Positions 6,785 through 10,671 of a stretch of DNA of 10,671 bases are shown piece after piece. The DNA lies in the NCBI GenBank assembly GCA_016201805.1, contig JACQCB010000045.1, forward strand, positions 1-10,671, in the 5' to 3' direction. Positions within the stretch are counted from its first letter, which is position 1, and the number at the start of each line of letters is the position of its first letter. The notes beneath the pieces were generated by a model. It had not been told where the DNA came from, searched no databases, and worked only from the letters and a program-made list of their open reading frames with translations. The translations under genes and the position numbers were made by a program. The stretch comes from Nitrospirota bacterium. GTDB taxonomy: Bacteria; Nitrospirota; Nitrospiria; Nitrospirales; Nitrospiraceae.

Positions 6785-6872
6785 TTAGGCGTAAAGTGTA
6801 AGGCGTAAGGCGAGGCGGACCAGCAGGGCTTCGTCTATCTTCCCCTTACGCCTCACGCCTTACCCCTCACGT
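6785..6872. repeat. inverted pair of degenerate 7-bp repeat arrays
   Basis: The left arm at 6785-6812 is four heptads (TTAGGCG, TAAAGTG, TAAGGCG, TAAGGCG). The right arm at 6845-6872 is four heptads of the complementary type (CTTACGC, CTCACGC, CTTACCC, CTCACGT). Arms are 28 nt each with a 32-nt spacer and would form a long imperfect hairpin. The right arm runs into the last codons and stop of the PCP_red-like gene; the left arm reaches the start of the membrane protein gene. Confidence 0.75.
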
Positions 6873-7423
6873 TTCTGCGCGCCCATGCCGAAGTACCTGG
6901 CCTTCACTTCTTCCATCAAGGCCACCGTGACTTCGGCTTCTCCCCTCTCGATCGCCGTACGTTCCAACTCCATCCGGGCCATCGCGCGCACCGGAGCGGG
7001 CACATTGTCCAAGCGCTGCTCGGCTTCGGACGCCCAGGCCACAGCCCCGCCTTGCCGAGCCTGGCCCAAAAGAAGCATCGTGACCGCCCGCTGCCCCTTC
7101 GCTCCGGCATAGGCCTCCACTTCAGCGCGGACCAGCGGGGCGACGTAGGGCGGCATACGCTCCAGCACATGTCTGGCGTCATCGCTCCACGTCAACCGGT
7201 CCACCAGCGCCAGCGCCTCATCCGGCGTCGCTTCAAGCCCCACCAGCAGACGACAAGTCCGGCATTCGAAACGCACCAGCCAGACCTTCCCGTCGCCCCC
7301 CTCGAGGCATTCGTCCAGTCCCTCTGTATGCATCCACCGGCCGCAGCCACAGACCAGAAAAGCAGCGCTGAACGCAGAACGCTGATCGATGAATGGAGGG
7401 TCTATTTTCCGTTCAACGTTCAT
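6860..7423 (-). CDS. Cys-rich (zinc-ribbon-like) protein with two PCP_red-like repeats
   Basis: A cytoplasmic protein of 187 aa from ATG 7423 (GTG 7426 directly before it is an alternative; GGAG lies upstream at 6-9 nt). Numbered from that GTG, an N-terminal Cys module has CGC (C26, C28) and CRTC (C55, C58), a likely Zn or Fe site. Two tandem repeats follow: 80-124 (WSDDARHVLERMPPYV..LVRAEVEAYA...) and 131-179 (WASEAEQRLDNVPAPVRAMARMELERTA...). Both have the pattern W-x-x-A/E-A, L-x-x-(M/V)-P, (V)R, E-x-x-A, T of the PCP_red domain (protochlorophyllide reductase subunit C-terminal type). This is eye-based recognition. PCP_red-like modules occur outside photosynthesis in proteins of unknown role. 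The N-terminal 20 or so codons lie in a heptad repeat array, so the start region may be recently acquired. Confidence 0.75.
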   Translation of the reverse strand: MNVERKIDPPFIDQRSAFSAAFLVCGCGRWMHTEGLDECLEGGDGKVWLVRFECRTCRLLVGLEATPDEALALVDRLTWSDDARHVLERMPPYVAPLVRAEVEAYAGAKGQRAVTMLLLGQARQGGAVAWASEAEQRLDNVPAPVRAMARMELERTAIERGEAEVTVALMEEVKARYFGMGAQKREG

Positions 7424-7445
7424 CACTCAGCACTCCGCGTTGCCT
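7367..7445. repeat. inverted pair of degenerate 7-bp repeat arrays over a gene start
   Basis: The left arm at 7367-7394 is four heptads (GCTGAAC, GCAGAAC, GCTGATC, GATGAAT). The right arm from 7411 is four heptads of the opposite type (GTTCAAC, GTTCATC, ACTCAGC, ACTCCGC) to 7438, with a fainter fifth to 7445. The spacer is 16 nt. The start codon and ribosome site of the PCP_red-like gene are in the right arm and codons for about residues 10-20 in the left arm. The next gene ends at 7450. Confidence 0.65.
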
Positions 7446-7449
7446 TCTC

Positions 7450-8166
7450 CTACCCAATCTTTCCTGGGTAGAGAATGTAGAGCATCGTATAGGTAATGCT
7501 CCCGGTCGCAAAGAGGATGCAATAAATGACCATCGTAAACCGGCCCAGGGTGCGGTGGCGTTGCGCCCCGTTCGGCCAGATCCGCTGAATCGCGGTCTCG
7601 ACGGCGAAGACGATCCCGATGAGCAGGAGCAGGCTCAGATAGACGGTCAACTTGCGTGCCGAGAATCCGGCGGACGCCACCCGCACGGCAAACAGCAGCA
7701 ACACCACGGCCGTGACCCCGCCGAACATGAGGCCGATCCTGGCCCAGGAAGTCTGTAGCAGGACCTCGTTCAGAACCCGCTTCCCTTCCACGAAGGCCTG
7801 CGCACGGAACCCAAGAACGATCATGTAGAACGCCATCACGAGGCCGATGATCACCAGCACGATGTGCAGGGTCAGAATCGGGATGAAGACATGGTCATAG
7901 AGCGCCTGGGACCCGCCGAACCCTTCCTTCCCTTCCACCGCCAGGACGCCGAGCTGCCTGAATAAATAATAGCTCGTAAAGAACGCCAGCATCGCCACCA
8001 TGCCGCCCAGCATCAACCAGTGATGCCGGTCGGCCTGCCGACGTCTGGCCTGTATCCAACCGATGATGAACAGGCCGGTGAACAACGTCGCCATGAGTTG
8101 GCTGATGTCGGCCCCCAGCGTGGCATGGGTGCCGAAGAAGCCCGGCTGTTTCAACCACTCAAGCAT
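7450..8166 (-). CDS. DUF420-type membrane protein with an extra two-helix insertion
   Basis: A 238-aa integral membrane protein with about six helices: 19-38, 50-69, 92-120, 143-165, 173-191 and 208-233. DUF420 landmarks are HHWLMLGGMVAMLAFFTSYY (48-67), LYDHVFIPILTLHIVLVIIG (89-108) and HRTLGRFTMVIYCILFATGS (204-223), with histidines H48/H49, H92, H101 and H204. DUF420 includes CtaM-type proteins that help mature haem-copper oxidases. Family members are usually about 130-180 aa with four or five helices. Here an extra segment (about 125-198, two helices) is inserted before the last helix. It starts at ATG 8166 with GAGGAG just upstream. Context in an oxidase operon supports a role in respiratory complex assembly or haem handling; the exact job is unknown. 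Confidence 0.8.
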   Translation of the reverse strand: MLEWLKQPGFFGTHATLGADISQLMATLFTGLFIIGWIQARRRQADRHHWLMLGGMVAMLAFFTSYYLFRQLGVLAVEGKEGFGGSQALYDHVFIPILTLHIVLVIIGLVMAFYMIVLGFRAQAFVEGKRVLNEVLLQTSWARIGLMFGGVTAVVLLLFAVRVASAGFSARKLTVYLSLLLLIGIVFAVETAIQRIWPNGAQRHRTLGRFTMVIYCILFATGSITYTMLYILYPGKIG

Positions 8167-8173
8167 GCCTCTC

Positions 8174-8236
8174 CTCGTCGCTCGTACCTCGTCGTTTGTC
8201 TATCGCCTCACGCTTCACGTTTCACGCCTCACGGCT
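8174..8236. repeat. array of nine degenerate 7-bp repeats
   Basis: Nine consecutive heptads share C/T at position 3 and G at position 4: CTCGTCG, CTCGTAC, CTCGTCG, TTTGTCT, ATCGCCT, CACGCTT, CACGTTT, CACGCCT, CACGGCT. The array fills the gap between the methyltransferase stop (8231-8229) and the DUF420 start (8166). Unlike the two other arrays it is not an inverted pair. Confidence 0.75.
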
Positions 8237-9209
8237 TTACGCCCCTGACCACCGCCGTGCGTTCGAGTTCTACAACGGACTGGAAGCCGGCCTCCTGCAT
8301 CCAACTTGCGGCCTCGGCGACCGTGTAGCAACGGCCCTTTTCCGTATTGACCAGGATATGAACCGCGAAAGCGGTCACCCAGGCCGGTCCGGTTCCCGAT
8401 TCGTCCAAGAACCGATCTTTGATGATCAAGCGGCCGCCGGACGTCAAATGGGCAAAACATTTTTCCACGAGCGCCGCGTTCGCCTCGGGGCCCTGGTAAT
8501 GCAGGATATCCGACATGAGCACGGCGTCGTAAGGCCCGCCCAAGGGATCCGCGTTGAAATCCCCCGCGCGCAACGCGATCCGCCCCTCAAGGCCCGCCTC
8601 CTTGACCGCCCGCTCGGTCACCTTCAGGGTCTGGGGCAAATCGAAGACCACGGCGTTCATCTGCGGATAGTGAGTGCAAAAGGCGATCGCGTTGGTGCCG
8701 GCTCCTCCTCCGAGGTCCAGAAGGGTCTTGGCTCCCCCCAGCTCAAGCCGTTTCGCCAAGCCAGGCCCGCTCTGCTGGCCGATGCGATCCAGCACGGAGA
8801 GGACATTCGCCCCCAGTTCCGGATCGGTTTCAAACACATGCCGCGTGACCGGCGAACGCCCGGTCCTAACCGTCTCCTCCAACTTGCCCCAATTGTTCCA
8901 TTCGGCGTCGTGCAACAAGAGCAAATGTCCCACGTAGTTCGGAGAAGATCTGACCAGATGGGTCTTCGCCACAACCGTATTGGCAAAACGGTCGCCCGTC
9001 TTGGCCAGTACCTTCATCGCCACCAAGGCATTCAGCAACAATCCGAGCGCCCGTTGATCCGCGCCGATCGCTTGCGCCACCTCGGCAGCGGTGCATTCCT
9101 TGCCTCCCAAGGCCGAAAACACGTCCAGCCTCACCGCCGTGAGGAGAACCTTCGTTTCCCAGTAATACCCGATCTGAAAAATTTCGGCGAGCGATAGCTC
9201 TCGTCGCAT
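8229..9209 (-). CDS. SAM-dependent O-methyltransferase-like protein (methyltransf_2 type)
   Basis: The protein has 326 aa. Residues 8-85 form a winged-helix dimerisation domain (IFQIGYYWETKVLLTAVRLDVFSALGG, then the TAAEVAQAIGADQRALGLLLNALVA segment). Residues 140-320 form a class I Rossmann methyltransferase. SAM motif I is LLDLGGGAG (163-171), the acidic residue ending strand 2 is VVFDLP (187-192), motif II/III is AGDFNADPLGGPYDAVLMSDILHY (215-238), and LTSGGRLIIKD is 255-265. H237 in ILHYQGPE is where plant-type O-methyltransferases carry their catalytic base. Relatives methylate phenolics, carotenoids (CrtF) or bacteriochlorophyll side chains (BchU). The substrate cannot be read from sequence. 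It is first in the operon that contains the oxidase; its position beside DUF420 and PCP_red-like proteins suggests a cofactor-related substrate, which is speculation. The start at ATG 9209 has only a weak ribosome site (ACGAG). Confidence 0.88.
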   Translation of the reverse strand: MRRELSLAEIFQIGYYWETKVLLTAVRLDVFSALGGKECTAAEVAQAIGADQRALGLLLNALVAMKVLAKTGDRFANTVVAKTHLVRSSPNYVGHLLLLHDAEWNNWGKLEETVRTGRSPVTRHVFETDPELGANVLSVLDRIGQQSGPGLAKRLELGGAKTLLDLGGGAGTNAIAFCTHYPQMNAVVFDLPQTLKVTERAVKEAGLEGRIALRAGDFNADPLGGPYDAVLMSDILHYQGPEANAALVEKCFAHLTSGGRLIIKDRFLDESGTGPAWVTAFAVHILVNTEKGRCYTVAEAASWMQEAGFQSVVELERTAVVRGVKP

Positions 9210-9273
9210 CTCGTTGTACCAAGGGCCTCAGAATACCAGCGACGGCCGCTGTGTTTTCATTGGGAAACGGGCA

Positions 9274-9303
9274 ATCTTACCCAGTTCGATCCTTGAAAGG
9301 CAA
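9274..9303 (-). promoter_or_regulatory. weak candidate promoter for the methyltransferase-oxidase operon
   Basis: On the minus strand TTGCCT (9303-9298, 4/6 to -35 consensus) and TAAGAT (9279-9274, 4/6 to -10 consensus) are separated by 18 nt. They lie between the terminator at 9360-9400 and the methyltransferase start, which is where an operon promoter is expected. The match is modest. Confidence 0.3.
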
Positions 9304-9359
9304 GGAGCCGCAGGGGCCGGACAAGACAGGACGGAAGCAGTCCAGACGCGGGGGGCAGG

Positions 9360-9400
9360 AAAAAAACAGGGGCAGTGACCGACTGATCACTACCCCTGTT
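9360..9400 (-). terminator. Rho-independent terminator of the cupredoxin-like gene
   Basis: The arms 9365-9378 and 9387-9400 form a 14-position stem (AACAGGGGCAGTGA with TCACTACCCCTGTT, one C-A mismatch) around an 8-nt loop. Seven A on the plus strand (9360-9366) give the U-tract for leftward transcription. It begins 37 nt after the stop of the cupredoxin-like gene and isolates it from the downstream operon. Confidence 0.92.
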
Positions 9401-9437
9401 GCAGGCGACGAAGAAACTGCCTGTATCGGACGAACCG

Positions 9438-10226
9438 TTACTTCTTGACCTGGAACTTGGCTTCGGCCTTGCCGCCCTCCGGCACGTCCACCTCGGCCTC
9501 GACCTTGCCCGCAAACGGATGCCAGGCCACCACCTTGTGCTTGCCGGCCGGAACATCCTTGATCTCGAAGGTGCCATCATCCTTCACCACGGCGTAGTAG
9601 GGGCTGGAGACCGGCAGGAAAAAAGACTGCATGAACTCATGCTGGTCGCACTGGAGGCGCATCATGGAACCCTGCTTGTCCTTGCGCAGCACCGCCGGCT
9701 TGTCCAGCTTCGAGCCCTTCTCCGCCAGACCGATGTTGAAGATGGTGGAGGAGCTGGCGCCCATCACCTCGAAGGAATGCGGGTTGTGCAGCACGCCCTT
9801 CACCGACTTGGGATCATCGGGATCGTTGTCATGGTTCTCCACGTGGAAGTTCTTCTGCTTCACGACTACGCCCGTGTAGGGTAGAAATTCGCAGAACTCC
9901 GCCACCACGTCGGTGCCCTTGTAGCCGTCCATGAACGCCTTGTCCTCAATGTCGGTCACGGACACAACCGCATGCGCAAGCCCGCCATCCTTGCCGACCT
10001 CAATGGACTTAAAGAGGCGCTTGTCGCCCTGGGAGAGTTCCTTCTTCGGGATCTTCGGGCAGAACTTCGGGTTGGGGAACTTCGCGAACGAGAATTCCTT
10101 TTCCTCCGCCTTGCCTGCGTAGGTCACCTTGCCGGTGATCGTTCCGCCTGCGTATGAGGCGAGGGGCGCCGCCAAGAACGACGCCACTACGAGAGCAAAC
10201 ATTGCGATGAACAAACCCTTCTTCAT
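9438..10226 (-). CDS. secreted cupredoxin-like protein with carboxypeptidase-regulatory-like end
   Basis: The protein has 262 aa. Residues 1-26 are a clear signal peptide (MKKGLFIAMFALVVASFLAA... cleavage near SYA-GG). The mature chain starts as a beta strand (GGTITGKVTYAGKA). It contains Cys56 and Cys112 (possible disulphide), NFHVENHDNDPDD (126-138), VLHNPHSFE (145-153, H147/H150), LQCDQHEFMQ (191-200) with C193, H196 and M199, then YYAVVKDDGTFEIKDVPAGKHKVVAWHPFAG (210-240). His plus the C-x-x-H-x-x-M cluster is the classical type-1 copper arrangement, so a mononuclear copper site is likely. The last 55 residues resemble a CarboxypepD_reg beta-sandwich. The start at ATG 10226 has a perfect AAGGAGG 7 nt upstream; an upstream in-frame GTG lacks one. 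It has its own promoter and terminator and is probably strongly expressed. A periplasmic electron-transfer role is inferred. Confidence 0.85.
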   Translation of the reverse strand: MKKGLFIAMFALVVASFLAAPLASYAGGTITGKVTYAGKAEEKEFSFAKFPNPKFCPKIPKKELSQGDKRLFKSIEVGKDGGLAHAVVSVTDIEDKAFMDGYKGTDVVAEFCEFLPYTGVVVKQKNFHVENHDNDPDDPKSVKGVLHNPHSFEVMGASSSTIFNIGLAEKGSKLDKPAVLRKDKQGSMMRLQCDQHEFMQSFFLPVSSPYYAVVKDDGTFEIKDVPAGKHKVVAWHPFAGKVEAEVDVPEGGKAEAKFQVKK

Positions 10227-10426
10227 AAGACTGCCTCCTTGGTGATTGAACCCGTCAGATCCGACTGGATCCTTCTGGCCTCTGTGACAACACACTCAGA
10301 CTCAAGAACTCAATCTCTATCTTCCTCCCCGCCAGCAAGGGAGGTCAGGGCGACGCTCAACCGTTGATCGAATTGGCCGTTGCTTGCCTGACCCTGGTTG
10401 GAGAGGCCGTCTTTGAGACTGACGAA
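10227..10426 (-). other. long 5' untranslated leader of the cupredoxin-like gene
   Basis: About 200 nt separate the predicted transcription start (near 10426) from the ATG at 10226. I found no convincing ORF. The plus-strand segments 10344-10350 (GGTCAGG) and 10387-10393 (CCTGACC) are perfectly complementary, giving a 7-bp stem in the RNA. An alternative pairing of GCAAG with CTTGC close by competes with it. I do not recognise a known riboswitch class. It could be a regulatory or stabilising leader. Confidence 0.35.
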
Positions 10427-10432
10427 GCGCGT

Positions 10433-10461
10433 TGTATACAGGAATCCTAAAACCCTGTCAA
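10433..10461 (-). promoter_or_regulatory. sigma-70 promoter of the cupredoxin-like gene
   Basis: On the minus strand the -35 is a perfect TTGACA (10461-10456), the spacer is exactly 17 nt, and the -10 is TATACA (10438-10433, 4/6). It lies between the HEAT-repeat gene stop (10515) and the cupredoxin-like gene, with the start predicted near 10426. Confidence 0.75.
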
Positions 10462-10514
10462 GAACAAAGCCACGAAATCGAAACATTAGTCATTCGTTTC
10501 AATGCGTTGCGATA

Positions 10515-10671
10515 TTATTTATGTCCGTACAGAACGCGACCAAGCGCCCCTCCAACCGTCGCACGGACTGCATCGTCCTGATCTTTGAGCGCGTTTTTCA
10601 ACATGGGGACCAGCTCTTTGCCGCCGATTTGGCCCAAGGATCTCGCCGCTGCAATCCGAGGTCTCGGCAGA
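10515..10671 (-). CDS. HEAT-repeat protein, C-terminal fragment
   Basis: The last 51 codons of a gene that enters from the right edge, stop TAA at 10517-10515. The visible residues include RIAAARSLGQIGGKELVPML (a helix-turn-helix of HEAT / PBS-lyase type), then KNALKDQDDAVRATVGGALGRVL, the characteristic 'D.d..VR..a..AL' repeat, and a short tail YGHK. HEAT repeats are protein-interaction scaffolds; in some cases they accompany phycobilisome lyases or regulatory proteins, and nothing more specific can be said from this end. It is unlikely to be in the same transcript as the cupredoxin-like gene, which has its own promoter 53 nt downstream, although I see no terminator between them. Confidence 0.8.
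   Translation of the reverse strand, partial: LPRPRIAAARSLGQIGGKELVPMLKNALKDQDDAVRATVGGALGRVLYGHK

Noticed and set aside
6785..8236. A CRISPR array made of the repeated units
   Set aside because: Units are 7 bp, contiguous and degenerate, without spacers of 25-40 nt or conserved long repeats.
8196..9197. A 333-codon plus-strand open frame opposite the methyltransferase
   Set aside because: The minus strand has exact SAM-binding motifs; the plus frame has no recognisable domain.
781..10226. Standard cytochrome bd operon (cydAB, cydDC, cydX)
   Set aside because: There is no CydB, no ABC transporter, and the CydA-like protein lacks a Q-loop; only the core haem-ligand pattern is shared.
10227..10295. 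Extending the cupredoxin-like gene upstream to a GTG at 10295
   Set aside because: The ATG at 10226 has a perfect AAGGAGG and starts a textbook signal peptide; the extension would put polar residues before it.

Overview
The window reads as one leftward (minus-strand) block from a GC-rich chromosome. I place it in a Nitrospira-like bacterium (Nitrospirota). This is inference from a CydA-like oxidase with no CydB gene beside it, surrounded by SUMF1/FGE-like, DUF3047, DUF420 and PCP_red-like proteins, from the high GC content, and from degenerate 7-bp repeat arrays between genes. No rRNA or marker gene is present to confirm it.

Layout, in the direction of transcription (right to left). The right edge holds the C-terminus of a HEAT-repeat protein (10515-10671). 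Next is an isolated transcription unit: a near-consensus sigma-70 promoter (10433-10461), a leader of about 200 nt, a secreted cupredoxin-like protein (9438-10226) and a strong intrinsic terminator (9360-9400). From 9209 to 781 runs a probable operon of nine genes: SAM-dependent O-methyltransferase-like protein, DUF420 membrane protein, Cys-rich protein with two PCP_red-like repeats, 8-helix membrane protein of unknown function, cytochrome bd-type oxidase subunit I homologue, secreted DUF3047 protein, small Gly-rich membrane protein, and two membrane-anchored SUMF1 (FGE-sulfatase fold) proteins. The oxidase and DUF3047 genes overlap by 4 nt, and most spacers are under 75 nt. An AT-rich island (about 640-780) contains a perfect TTGACA-17-TATAAT promoter. 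It points left towards two tandem microproteins (42 and 40 aa, one membrane helix each) and a signal-peptide protein cut by the left edge.

How the genes may work together. The oxidase-like protein keeps the equivalents of the CydA haem ligands (H84, H254, M323) and E107 (E175). It lacks the Q-loop between the helices carrying H254 and M323, and has about 170 extra residues before a GRQPW-like motif. It may therefore take electrons from something other than quinol, with the periplasmic cupredoxin a possible partner. The DUF420, methyltransferase and PCP_red-like genes upstream suggest an assembly or tetrapyrrole-modification module for this complex. That is a hypothesis from context only.

The most unusual DNA-level feature is a set of degenerate heptad arrays at three consecutive gene junctions (6785-6872, 7367-7445, 8174-8236). 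Two are inverted pairs of 4x7-bp arms, and one supplies the start region of the PCP_red-like gene.
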